Assembly (NCBI GenBank): GCA_964561005.1
Contig: CAZLNO010000007.1
Location: 1 to 63,741 of the forward strand
Direction of reading: 5' to 3'
DNA length: 63,741 nucleotides
From: CAZLNO01 sp964561005
GTDB lineage: Bacteria > Pseudomonadota > Alphaproteobacteria > Kiloniellales > Rhodovibrionaceae
Below, piece after piece: positions 15,812 through 26,933 of this stretch; position 1 is the first letter of the stretch; each line of letters begins with the position of its first letter. The notes below the pieces were generated by a model, which was not told the origin of the DNA, did no database searches, and saw only the letters and a list, made by a program, of their open reading frames with translations. A program made the position numbers and the translations under genes.

Positions 15812-16468
15812 ATGGTCGACCACGCCACCGCCCGCATGAACATGGTGGACAGCCAGCTACGCACCAATCGGGTGATCGATCGGCGCTTGCTGGAGGCCTT
15901 CGAGACCGTGCCGCGCGAGCGCTTCGTGCCGCGGCACCTGCGCGCGATCGCCTATATCGACGAGGACCTGCGCATCAAGGACGATCGCTACTTGATGGAG
16001 CCGATGGTTCTGGCGCGGCTGCTCAACGATTCGCTGATCGAAGCCGGCGACGTTATCCTGGTGGTCGGCGCCGCGACCGGATATGCCTGCGCCGTGGCCG
16101 CGCGAGTCGCCGCGACCGTCGTGGGACTGGAAAGCGACGAAGAGTTCGCCGCGCAGGCCGAATCGACGCTGCAGGCGATGGGAGTCGACAACGCGGTGGT
16201 CGTCCGCGGCGATCTGCGCCAGGGCGCGTCCCAGCAGGGCCCCTACAACGTCATTCTGATCAATGGCGCGGTCGAGGAGATCCCCCAGGCGATCCTCGAC
16301 CAGCTCGCCGACGGGGGGCGTCTGGCCACGGTCATGCGCGACCGGCCCGGCATGGGCAAGGCCACGCTGTTCGAGCGCTTCGGCGATGCCTGGGGCCGCC
16401 GCACGCTGTTCGACGCCGCCACGCCGATCCTGCCCGGCTTCGCGCGCGAACGCGGTTTTGTGTTCTGA
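15812..16468 (+). CDS. Protein-L-isoaspartate O-methyltransferase family protein (218 aa)
   Basis: Rossmann-fold methyltransferase of the PCMT family. It starts MVDHATARMNMVDSQLRTNRV, as is usual for the alphaproteobacterial copy next to tolC. The SAM-binding motif reads VVGAATGY (85-91) rather than the common VGTGSGY seen in the second copy at 43235-43921, so activity on isoaspartate is uncertain. GGGGGAG precedes the ATG. It lies about 100 nt before tolC, probably in one transcript. Confidence 0.88.
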   Translation: MVDHATARMNMVDSQLRTNRVIDRRLLEAFETVPRERFVPRHLRAIAYIDEDLRIKDDRYLMEPMVLARLLNDSLIEAGDVILVVGAATGYACAVAARVAATVVGLESDEEFAAQAESTLQAMGVDNAVVVRGDLRQGASQQGPYNVILINGAVEEIPQAILDQLADGGRLATVMRDRPGMGKATLFERFGDAWGRRTLFDAATPILPGFARERGFVF

Positions 16469-16569
16469 GTGCCGCCGCCAGGGGAAGCTGCGCTGCATGC
16501 CTGGTATTCCACCGCTCTCTGCGCTCACGCCTTGACCGGCTGGCGGGCTGGGGCGACCTTGCACACACC

Positions 16570-17973
16570 ATGATCCGTCACAGCCGCACATTCGCGCGAC
16601 TCCGCCGCGGCGCCGCCCTGGTCCTGCTTTGCGGCATGGCAATGCCATTCGCCGGGCCGGCGCAGGCCGAGAGCCTGAAGCAGGCGCTGGCCGACACCTA
16701 CGCGACCAACCCCGAGTTGAAGGCCGCGCGGCGCAATCTGGGCGCCGTGAACGAGCAGGTGCCGCAGGCCCTGTCGAACTGGCGGCCGGAGGTGACGGTC
16801 AGCGGCTCGGCCGGGCGCGAGCGCTTCGAGCAGTCGAGCGCCTTTTTTACCTCCACCGATACGGTCACGCCGCTGTCCGGCCAGGTCGAGGTGCGCCAGC
16901 CGCTGTACCGCGGCGGCCGCACGCAGGCGGATACCGAGCGGGCGGTGATGACGGTCGGCGCCCAGCGCGCCCGGCTGGCGTCCAGCGAGCAGGACATTCT
17001 GCTGCGCGCGGCCCAGGCCTATATGGACGTCTGGCGCGACCAGGCGGTCCTGCGGCTGAACGAGAACAACGTGAAGGTCCTGCGTCGCCAGCTCGAGGCG
17101 ACGCGCGATCGCTTCGAGGTCGGCGAGGTGACGCGCACCGACGTCTCTCAGGCGGAGTCGCGGCTGTCGCAGGCAATCGCTGGCCGGGTCGAGGCGCAGG
17201 GCAATCTCGAATCAAGTCGCGCCGTCTACAAGGAGGTGGTCGGTCATCCGCCGGGCGAGCTGGAGGAGCCGGCGGTGCCCGACGGGCTCTCGGCCACCCG
17301 GGAGGAATCCATCTCCCTGGCGACCTCCGACAACCCGGACGTGGTCGCCGCGCGGTTCCTGGAGCAGGCCGCGCGGCGGGAAGTGCGACAGATCACCGGC
17401 GAGCTTTTCCCGGAAGCCGAGCTGGTGGGGCGGCTGAGCCGGGGCGAAAACAGCACCTCCAGCGCGGCTTCCAGCGAGTCGGCCGAAATCCTGGCGCAGG
17501 TGACCGTGCCGCTCTACCAGCGCGGCGCCGTTTCCAGCCGTGTCCGTGCGGCCAAGCAGACCGCCAACCAGCGCCGGCTGGAACTGGGCACCGCAGAGCG
17601 CAACGCCGAGCAGACCGCGGTGAGCGCCTGGGAAAATCTCACGGCCGCGCGGGCGCAGATCGAATCCTTTCGCGACCAGGTCCGCGCCGCCGAGATCGCC
17701 CTGGAAGGCGTGCGCCAGGAGCACCAGGTCGGCGCGCGCACCGTGCTGGACGTGCTGGATGCCGAGCAGGAATTGCTGGATGCCCAGGTCAGCCTGGTGG
17801 GTGCGCGACGCGACGAAATTGTCGCCGGCTACACCCTGCTGTCGGCCATTGGCCGCCTGCGGGCCGCCCGCCTGGAGTTGCCGGTGCGGATCTACGACGT
17901 CGAGGCGGCCTACGAATCGGTTCGCGGCAGGATCTGGGGCATCACTCTGCCGGAACCCGCCGACGCCGAATAG
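16570..17973 (+). CDS. tolC: TolC family outer membrane efflux protein (467 aa)
   Basis: Outer-membrane channel for type I secretion and multidrug efflux. A signal peptide ends near residue 33 (AGPAQAES). The mature start SLKQALADTYATNPELKAARRNL is characteristic. Two related halves of beta-strand plus long coiled-coil helices are visible, for example AQAYMDVWRDQAVLRLNENN in the first half and LEGVRQEHQVGARTVLDVLD in the second. Length is normal. A terminator follows, closing the Pcm-like/tolC unit. Confidence 0.93.
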   Translation: MIRHSRTFARLRRGAALVLLCGMAMPFAGPAQAESLKQALADTYATNPELKAARRNLGAVNEQVPQALSNWRPEVTVSGSAGRERFEQSSAFFTSTDTVTPLSGQVEVRQPLYRGGRTQADTERAVMTVGAQRARLASSEQDILLRAAQAYMDVWRDQAVLRLNENNVKVLRRQLEATRDRFEVGEVTRTDVSQAESRLSQAIAGRVEAQGNLESSRAVYKEVVGHPPGELEEPAVPDGLSATREESISLATSDNPDVVAARFLEQAARREVRQITGELFPEAELVGRLSRGENSTSSAASSESAEILAQVTVPLYQRGAVSSRVRAAKQTANQRRLELGTAERNAEQTAVSAWENLTAARAQIESFRDQVRAAEIALEGVRQEHQVGARTVLDVLDAEQELLDAQVSLVGARRDEIVAGYTLLSAIGRLRAARLELPVRIYDVEAAYESVRGRIWGITLPEPADAE

Positions 17974-17979
17974 ACGCAC

Positions 17980-18011
17980 AGCCCGCCGCCGGCGAACGGG
18001 CTCGGCTTTTT
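17980..18011 (+). terminator. Terminator after tolC
   Basis: A GC-rich hairpin (AGCCCG ... CGGGCT, with self-complementary CGCCGGCG inside) is followed by CGGC and TTTTT, starting 7 nt after the tolC stop. Confidence 0.6.
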
Positions 18012-18122
18012 CCGGCTATTTCGAGGCATTTGTAGAACGGGACGGTCCTTGCGTTTGCATCTTGTTTACCTTCAGGATGCAGGGTCGGATTGTGCAGGAA
18101 ACCGCCCAGGGGTGTAAGAAGC

Positions 18123-18905
18123 ATGGCGGACAAGACCCAGAGCGGCAGCAGCGAACCCTCGATGGAGGAAATCCTCTCCTCGATCCGCAAGATCATCTCG
18201 GAGGATTCGGGGGGCGAAGGGCAGTCCGACAAGGGCGAATCGGTGGCCGTCGCGGCGGACAACGAGGAGGAGGAAGTCCTCGATCTCACCGAGGAGGTCG
18301 CGGAGGCGGAGAGTTTCGAACTGCCCGACGACGAGGGCGACCAGGAGGCGGTCAGCAATCTCGAGGACCTCGCCGATTCGCTGGATGCGGAGGCGGCCGC
18401 GTCGGGTGGGGTCGATGACGACAGTTTTGAGTTGTCGCTGGCGCCGGAGGATGAGGAGGACGAGTCGTTCGATCCGGGCGAGGCATTCGACGAGTCGGGC
18501 GACGACGAGTCCCTGGACGAGCAGCCCGTGGAGGCTGCATTCGCGGATGAGCCTGCCGCGCTTTCGGACCGGGAAGCTCTCGAGGAGCCGGTTGTGGACA
18601 TGCCCAGCCAACGCAGGACGCCCGACCTTTCGATCGTTTCACCCGGGACGGAGGACGCCGCGAAATCGGCGCTGGCGAGGCTGGCGCGGGCGTCGGATGC
18701 CCAGGAGTACGGGGACGACCAGCCGAAGTCCGACAGCGACCGCATCCTGGAGCGCATGGTGCGCGAGGCGCTGGAGCCGCACCTGAAGGCCTGGCTGGAC
18801 GAGAACCTGCCACAGCTCGTCGAGCGCATCGTCCGCGAGGAAATCCGCCGCATGACCCGCCGCGCCGAGGCGCTGGCCGCCGACGAGGACACCAGCCAGC
18901 TCTGA
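18123..18905 (+). CDS. DUF2497 / PopZ-like polar organising protein (260 aa)
   Basis: It has the PopZ layout. A short conserved N-terminal helix (SMEEILSSIRKIISED, residues about 14-29) is followed by a long acidic, low-complexity linker and a conserved C-terminal helical block (MVREALEPHLKAWLDENL, QLVERIVREEIRRM). In Caulobacter PopZ forms polar condensates that anchor ParB and recruit signalling proteins. The linker here is longer and very acidic. The ATG at 18123 was chosen because the conserved N-terminus begins there. It sits between tolC and valS as in many relatives. Confidence 0.88.
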   Translation: MADKTQSGSSEPSMEEILSSIRKIISEDSGGEGQSDKGESVAVAADNEEEEVLDLTEEVAEAESFELPDDEGDQEAVSNLEDLADSLDAEAAASGGVDDDSFELSLAPEDEEDESFDPGEAFDESGDDESLDEQPVEAAFADEPAALSDREALEEPVVDMPSQRRTPDLSIVSPGTEDAAKSALARLARASDAQEYGDDQPKSDSDRILERMVREALEPHLKAWLDENLPQLVERIVREEIRRMTRRAEALAADEDTSQL

Positions 18906-19054
18906 CGGATCGCGAGGCTGACGCATCCCAGACCCGAGGCGCCGGTATTTGACCTGACCGGCGTTGCCGGGCGATACCCTTCCCCTTGCTTCGCGGGTGC
19001 AATCGGCTAGGTTGCGCCCGCTTGGAATCCGTCAGGACAAGGTGCCGCGCGTCC

Positions 19055-21772
<2,718 letters not shown>

Positions 21773-21779
21773 GTGGCCA

Positions 21780-21921
21780 TGACGCGGCTCCGCCGCGTCC
21801 CCCTCCCTGGCCCTCCCCCAAGGGGGAGGGGACGCTGTCATTAATGTCCGTGTCTACTTAGTCCCAGTCCCTTCCCCCTTGGGGGAAGGTTAGGATGGGG
21901 GACGCGCCGACAGGCGCGTCA
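21780..21921. repeat. MITE-like palindromic repeat, copy A (142 bp)
   Basis: Begins TGACGCGGCTCCGCCGCGTC and ends with the near inverted complement, giving terminal inverted repeats of about 25 bp. Each end is itself a small hairpin. Two inner palindromes follow the pattern CCCTCCCCC/GGGGGAGGG and CTTCCCCC/GGGGGAAG. It is the same length as copy B at 22314-22455, and only the central 35-40 bp differ. It starts 7 nt after the valS stop. Confidence 0.85.
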
Positions 21922-21962
21922 AAAAAACTTGCATCCGTCGCCCGCGGTGCAACCCTGGCGCC

Positions 21963-22316
21963 ATGATGTACAATGTCCGCCGGGCCAGACAGCTTCGCAG
22001 CAAGATGACCGAGGCGGAACGCCTCCTGTGGTCAGCCCTTCGGCGGCGACAACGGCTCGGCTGCAAGTTCCGGCGCCAGGCCCCGATCGGCGGTTATATC
22101 GCGGACTTCGCCTGCTTCGCGCCGCCGCTGGTCGTGGAGCTCGACGGCGAGCCGCACGATCTGACAGCCGACCACGACCGCACTCGCGACCGCTGGCTGC
22201 ATGCACGCGGCTTCGCGGTGCTGCGCTTCCGGAACGCCGACGTTCATGCGAATCTGGAGGGTGTCGTGGCCGCCATCGACGACGCCTTGTCGACGCTGCT
22301 GGACGGGGCATCGTGA
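21963..22316 (+). CDS. DUF559 domain-containing protein, Vsr-like nuclease fold (117 aa)
   Basis: A member of the DUF559 family, related to very-short-patch repair endonucleases. It has the family start ARQLRSKMTEAERLLWSALR, then LGCKFRRQAPIGGYIADFAC and VVELDGEPHD, which carry the expected acidic nuclease residues. It ends with DRWLHARGFAVLRFRNADV. The gene is bracketed by two 142-bp repeats: copy A ends 41 nt before the ATG, and the TGA stop is the first three bases of copy B. The cellular role is unknown for the family. The arrangement suggests association with the repeats. Confidence 0.88.
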   Translation: MMYNVRRARQLRSKMTEAERLLWSALRRRQRLGCKFRRQAPIGGYIADFACFAPPLVVELDGEPHDLTADHDRTRDRWLHARGFAVLRFRNADVHANLEGVVAAIDDALSTLLDGAS

Positions 22317-22455
22317 CGCGGCTCCGCCGCGTCCCCCTCCCTGGCCCTCCCCCAGAGGGGAGGGGACGCGACGGAGGCCTTTGCTGACCGGCACGGCGAA
22401 GTCCCTTCCCCCTTGGGGGAAGATTGGGATGGGGGACGCGCCGTCAGGCGCGTCA
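22314..22455. repeat. MITE-like palindromic repeat, copy B (142 bp)
   Basis: Direct repeat of copy A. The first 41 bases are identical, as is most of the last 55. The terminal inverted repeats are TGACGCG...GCGTCCCCC at both ends. Its first three bases are the stop codon of the DUF559 gene. It lies about 110 nt before ilvD. Confidence 0.85.
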
Positions 22456-22562
22456 TGCCTGCCATCGGGAGAAAGCGCTAGAGGCGCGCTCGCGGCGCCG
22501 TTATCCTGCCGGCCCCGGAGAACAAGCAGAATCGCAAGACGCCGAAGGAGAGGGACGCCGCC

Positions 22563-24293
22563 ATGCCGCTCGACAGCAAGCGCATCGACAAGATGAAGCT
22601 GCCCAGCCGTCACGCCACCGTGGGACCGAACCGGGCGCCGGCGCGCTCGTACTACTATGCCATGGGCCTGGGCGAGAAGGAGATCTACCAGCCCTTCGTC
22701 GGCGTGGCCACCTGCTGGAACGAGGCGGCGCCCTGCAACATCTCGCTCTCGCGCCAGGCGAAGGCGGTGCGCTACGGGGTGGGCCAGCGCGACGGCACGC
22801 CGCGGGAGTTCACCACCATCACGGTGACCGACGGCATCGCCATGGGCAACGAGGGCATGCGCTCCTCGCTGCCCAGCCGCGAGGCCATCGCCGACACCGT
22901 GGAACTGACCATGCGCGGGCACAGCTACGACGCGCTGGTGGGCATCGCCGGCTGCGACAAGTCGCTGCCGGGGATGATGATGGCGATGCTGCGCCTCAAC
23001 GTGCCCAGCGTGTTCATGTACGGCGGCTCGATCCTGCCGGGCCGCTACAAGAACAAGGACGTCACCGTGCAGGACGTCTTCGAGGCGGTCGGGGCGCACG
23101 CCGCCGGCGGCATGTCGGAGGACGAGCTGCACGACCTGGAGTGCGTGGCCTGCCCCTCGGCCGGCTCCTGCGGCGGGCAGTTCACCGCCAACACCATGGC
23201 CTGCGTGTCCGAGGCGATCGGCCTGGCGCTGCCGGGCTCGGCCGGGGCGCCGGCGCCCTACGAGAGCCGCGACCAGTACGCCGAGGCCTCCGGCCGCACG
23301 GTGATGGAGCTGCTGGCGAACAACATCCGCCCGCGCGACATCGTCACCCGCAAGGCGCTGGAGAACGCGGCCACCGTGGTGGCGGCGACCGGCGGCTCGA
23401 CCAACGCCGCGCTGCACCTGCCGGCGATGGCGCACGAGTGCGGCATCGACTACGACCTGCACGACGTGGCGGAGACCTTCCGCAAGACGCCCTACATCGC
23501 CGACCTGAAGCCGGCCGGGCGCTATGTCGCCAAGGACCTCTTCGAGATCGGCGGCGTGCCGGTGGTGATGAAGGCGCTGCTGGACGGCGGCTACCTGCAC
23601 GGCGACTGCCTGACCGTCACCGGCAAGACCATCGCCGGGAACCTGGCCGGGGTGGAATTCCCCACCGACCAGGACATCGTGCGCCCCACCTCCGACCCGA
23701 TCATGCCGACCGGCGGCGTCGTCGGGCTGCGCGGCAACCTGGCGCCGCAGGGCGCCATCGTGAAGGTGGCGGGCCTGGCCACCCAGCAGTTCCGCGGCCC
23801 GGCGCGCTGCTTCGACAGCGAGGAGGAGGCCTTCGACGCGGTCAACCGCCGCGACTACAAGGAGGGGGAGGTCATCGTCATCCGCTACGAGGGTCCGCGC
23901 GGCGGCCCCGGCATGCGCGAGATGCTGGCGACCACGGCGGCGATCTACGGCCAGGGCATGGGCAAGAGCGTGGCGCTCATCACCGACGGCCGCTTCTCCG
24001 GCGCCACGCGCGGCTTCTGCATCGGCCACGTCGGGCCGGAGGCGGCGGTCGGCGGGCCGATCGGCCTGCTGAAGGACGGCGACATCATCGCCATCGACGC
24101 CGAGAAGGGCACGCTGGAGGTCGAGCTGTCGGACGCCGAGCTGGACGAGCGCCGCAAGGCCTGGCAGCCGCGCCGGCACAACTACCAGTCCGGCGCCATC
24201 TGGAAGTACACCCAGACCGTCGGCGACGCCGAGAAGGGCGCCGTCACCCACCCCGGCGCCAAGGCGGAGACCCACGTCTACGCGGATATCTGA
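22563..24293 (+). CDS. ilvD: Dihydroxy-acid dehydratase (576 aa)
   Basis: Dehydrates dihydroxy-isovalerate and dihydroxy-methylvalerate in branched-chain amino acid synthesis, using an Fe-S cluster. Cluster cysteines are visible: C58 (NEAAPCN), C131 (GCDKSLPG) and C203 (CPSAGSCGGQF). Typical blocks TDGIAMGNEGMRSSLPSREA and GRFSGATRGFCIGHVGPEA are present. Full length, with family-typical start. Not in an operon with other ilv genes; the upstream repeat and downstream REP cluster suggest a single-gene transcript. Confidence 0.96.
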   Translation: MPLDSKRIDKMKLPSRHATVGPNRAPARSYYYAMGLGEKEIYQPFVGVATCWNEAAPCNISLSRQAKAVRYGVGQRDGTPREFTTITVTDGIAMGNEGMRSSLPSREAIADTVELTMRGHSYDALVGIAGCDKSLPGMMMAMLRLNVPSVFMYGGSILPGRYKNKDVTVQDVFEAVGAHAAGGMSEDELHDLECVACPSAGSCGGQFTANTMACVSEAIGLALPGSAGAPAPYESRDQYAEASGRTVMELLANNIRPRDIVTRKALENAATVVAATGGSTNAALHLPAMAHECGIDYDLHDVAETFRKTPYIADLKPAGRYVAKDLFEIGGVPVVMKALLDGGYLHGDCLTVTGKTIAGNLAGVEFPTDQDIVRPTSDPIMPTGGVVGLRGNLAPQGAIVKVAGLATQQFRGPARCFDSEEEAFDAVNRRDYKEGEVIVIRYEGPRGGPGMREMLATTAAIYGQGMGKSVALITDGRFSGATRGFCIGHVGPEAAVGGPIGLLKDGDIIAIDAEKGTLEVELSDAELDERRKAWQPRRHNYQSGAIWKYTQTVGDAEKGAVTHPGAKAETHVYADI

Positions 24294-24340
24294 GGCGCCC
24301 TCGGCGTGTTGTGGCCGCTCGCACCGCTCGTTCGGCGGCC

Positions 24341-24545
24341 TCACCCTTCGACAAGCTCAGGGTGAGTGCCCGTGATCCCCGCGCTCGCCTCATGCTGAGC
24401 TTGTCGAAGCATGAGGGTGCCGGGCTCACCCGTTGACGGACTGGCCCGTCGGCGGCCTCACCCTTCGACAAGCTCAGGGTGAGGGGGAGGTGGCGTTTCT
24501 TCCGCCGTCCTCATGCTGCAGTCCTCATGCTGAGCCTGTCGGACA
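24341..24545. repeat. REP-like palindrome cluster (four units)
   Basis: Units at 24341-24365 and 24458-24482 read TCACCCTTCGACAAGCTCAG plus GGTGA. Inverted relatives are TCATGCTGAGCTTGTCGAAG plus CATGA at 24390-24413 and a decayed copy at about 24525-24545. They fill the gap between convergent ilvD and rhomboid genes, the usual place for REP elements. This TTCGACAAGCTCAG core is widespread in GC-rich proteobacteria. Confidence 0.8.
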
Positions 24546-24607
24546 CGCAGTCGGCGGAACGCCAAGCATGTGGGAATCCTTGCAGGCGAGGCATCAAGGT
24601 GTCCCCC

Positions 24608-25387
24608 TCACCCCCACGGCCCGCCGCGCCGCGGGTCGCGGCCGGCGTTGCGCGGGGTGGTGCCGGCGGGCGGGCGGGTGCGCTTGATGCGGAGGCCCTT
24701 GGGGTGGTTGCCGCCGCCCCACAGGGGCACCGTCCTGTGTCGGAAGGGCACCACCAGTGCGGCGCCGGCCACGAAGCCGCCCACATGCGCCCACCAGGCG
24801 ACGCCGCCGCCGCCGCCGAAGGCCGAGGTGAGCTGGATCAGGAACCATAGCCCCAGCAGGATCCAGGCCGGCAGCACCAGCGGGAAGATGCCCACCAGGA
24901 AGGTCACCCAGGCCCTGGGGTGCAGGATCAGGTAGGCGCCCAGCACGCCGGAGATGGCGCCGCTGGCGCCGATCATCGGCGTGCGCGAGTCGGGGGCGAT
25001 CAGCACGTGCGCCATCGCCGCCGCCATGCCGCAGATCAGATAGAACGCGATGAAGCGGCGGTGGCCCATCGCGTCCTCGATGTTGTCGCCGAAGATGCCC
25101 AGGAACAGCATGTTGCTGAGCAGGTGCATCAGCCCGCCGTGCAGGAACATCGAGGTGAACAGCGTCATCCAGGCCGGCACGAGCGCCAGCTCCGGACGCA
25201 GCGCCGCCTCGCCCAGCAGCACCGCGGGTATGAGGCCCAGGGAAAGGGAGACGGTGCGCGCGAATCCCGGCCCGCCCAGCAGTTCCAGCAGGAAGATCCC
25301 GACGCAGAGCGCAATGATCGTCCAGGTGACGACCGGCTTTTCGATCAGGATGCGCGGGTTCTTGTCGCCGATGGGGATGAACGGCAT
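24608..25387 (-). CDS. Rhomboid family intramembrane serine protease (259 aa)
   Basis: A membrane-embedded serine protease cleaving transmembrane segments. The nucleophile is S142 in GASGAISG and the catalytic histidine is H201 in WWAHVGGFVAG. The family sequence FLHGGLMHLLSNMLFLGIFGD is at about 81-100. At least six hydrophobic segments are present. The C-terminal 40 residues are a basic, Pro/Arg-rich cytoplasmic tail. Substrate unknown. Separate from the GFA gene by about 80 nt on the same strand. Confidence 0.92.
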   Translation of the reverse strand: MPFIPIGDKNPRILIEKPVVTWTIIALCVGIFLLELLGGPGFARTVSLSLGLIPAVLLGEAALRPELALVPAWMTLFTSMFLHGGLMHLLSNMLFLGIFGDNIEDAMGHRRFIAFYLICGMAAAMAHVLIAPDSRTPMIGASGAISGVLGAYLILHPRAWVTFLVGIFPLVLPAWILLGLWFLIQLTSAFGGGGGVAWWAHVGGFVAGAALVVPFRHRTVPLWGGGNHPKGLRIKRTRPPAGTTPRNAGRDPRRGGPWG

Positions 25388-25466
25388 GCGGGTCTCCCGG
25401 ACTGAAGCGGCACCCTAGCGATATGGGCATGAGCCCCCGGTGCGGCGAGGCGACGCGTCCGACGCC

Positions 25467-25871
25467 TCAGTCGGGGTACGCCGCGTAGCGGGGCAGGTCC
25501 TCGTCCAGGCGCAGCCAGGACAGGGCACTGTCCGCGAAGATGTGATAGCCGGCGGGATGCGCCTCGGCATCGTCCAGGGTCGCCAGCGTGACGTCCAGCT
25601 CGTCCGGAGAGGTCTCGTCCCGGAAGGTGATCTGGGCGCCGCAGTCGGGGCAGAACCCGCGCTCGCAGCTCGGCGAGGACCGCCAGACCTTCGGGCGGCC
25701 CTTCGTCACCTGGAACGCCGTGGACGGCACGGTCAACCAGGTCACGGCCACGGCCCCGGCGGCCCGGCGGCACATGCTGCAATGGCAGTGGGCGATGTCC
25801 TTGATGGGACCGGTGACGCGGTAGCGGATGCCGCCGCAGAGGCAGCCGCCTTCGTGGCTCTCTTCGCTCAT
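25467..25871 (-). CDS. GFA family protein (glutathione-dependent formaldehyde-activating / CENP-V fold, 134 aa)
   Basis: Zinc protein of the GFA/CENP-V fold. Ligand cysteines are visible at C10, C12 (GGCLCGGIRY), C29, C31, C34 (HCHCSMCRRAAGA) and C74, C77 (FCPDCGAQ). Despite the name, most members have no proven formaldehyde activity. The ATG at 25871 overlaps the xthA stop (ATGA), so the two are translationally coupled. Confidence 0.9.
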   Translation of the reverse strand: MSEESHEGGCLCGGIRYRVTGPIKDIAHCHCSMCRRAAGAVAVTWLTVPSTAFQVTKGRPKVWRSSPSCERGFCPDCGAQITFRDETSPDELDVTLATLDDAEAHPAGYHIFADSALSWLRLDEDLPRYAAYPD

Positions 25872-26650
25872 GGGCTTAACTCGCAGACGACGGGGGTGTG
25901 GTCGGACGCCTTCGGCCAGCCGCGCGGCGTGGTGTCGATCTCGCAGCCTTGCAGACGGTCGGCGGCCCGCGGCGAGAGCAGCAGGTGGTCGATGCGCAGG
26001 CCGTCGTCGTTGCGGAAGGCGGCGCCGTAGTCCCAGTAGGTGTAGACGTGCTTCTCGCCGTGCAGCGCCCGCCAAGCCTCGGTGTAGCCGAGGTGGAGCA
26101 GGGCGCGGAAGCGGTTGCGCGTCTCCGGCTGTACCAGGGCGTCGCCGGCCATCGCCTTGGGGTCGTGGATGTCGTCGTCGCTGGGCGCGCAGTTGTAGTC
26201 GCCGGCCAGGACGGTCGGCTGCTCGCGCTTCAGCAGGTCGCGGGCATGCGCGTGCAGGCGCTCCATCCAGCGCAGCTTGTAGGCGAACTTCTCCGTGCCG
26301 ATCGGGTTGCCGTTGGGCAGGTAGATGGAGGCGACGCGAATCCCGCAGGTCTCCGCCTCGATGTAGCGCGCCTGGTCGTCGCCGTCCGCGTCCGGGCCGG
26401 GCAGGCCCGCCGTCACCTCGCGGATGTTGTCGCGCGAGAGGATGGCCACGCCGTTGTAGGCCTTCTGGCCGTGCACCGCCGCGGTGTAGCCCGCCGCCTC
26501 GACCTCCAGACGCGGGAAGGCGTCCTCGGTGCACTTCAGCTCCTGCAGCAGGATGATATCGGGCCGGGCCGTGCGCGCCCAGTCGACCAGGTGGCCGGCC
26601 CGCTGCTTGATCGAATTCACGTTCCAGGTGGCGATCTTGATATTCTGCAT
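25868..26650 (-). CDS. xthA: Exodeoxyribonuclease III (260 aa)
   Basis: AP endonuclease/3'-exonuclease for base excision repair. It has the EEP fold with KIATWNVNSIKQR at the N-terminus, LLQELKCTEDAFP (metal-binding Glu), DYNCAPSDDDIHDP (Asp/Asn pair) and a C-terminal ASDHTPVVCEL (catalytic Asp-His). Full length. Coupled to the downstream GFA gene by an ATGA overlap. Confidence 0.95.
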   Translation of the reverse strand: MQNIKIATWNVNSIKQRAGHLVDWARTARPDIILLQELKCTEDAFPRLEVEAAGYTAAVHGQKAYNGVAILSRDNIREVTAGLPGPDADGDDQARYIEAETCGIRVASIYLPNGNPIGTEKFAYKLRWMERLHAHARDLLKREQPTVLAGDYNCAPSDDDIHDPKAMAGDALVQPETRNRFRALLHLGYTEAWRALHGEKHVYTYWDYGAAFRNDDGLRIDHLLLSPRAADRLQGCEIDTTPRGWPKASDHTPVVCELSP

Positions 26651-26933
26651 AATCAGAGAATTATAAGTCGTTGTTCTGGTGATTGGCCAGGGCGGTCCGC
26701 CGGACGACGCGCCTGTGTCGGAGGTGATGATACGCGCCGCCGCCCCGTCTCGCCACCCGAGTACGACACCTTGTCCGGCAAGGGTGCGTCATGGCGCGCC
26801 CTTGAACATTGCCGGATCGAATGCCCAGCGTCGGGGCCACGGTCACGCGGACCGGCCGGTGATGATCCGACCCGGCCCGTCGACCGAACAAGCAAGTGTC
26901 GAAACCATAAAATCAGTAGACAGGAGAGATACG

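Noticed and set aside
21780..24545. CRISPR array or insertion sequence as explanation for the repeats
   Set aside because: Repeats are few, long and palindromic with no regular unique spacers, no cas genes, and no transposase frame in or beside them.
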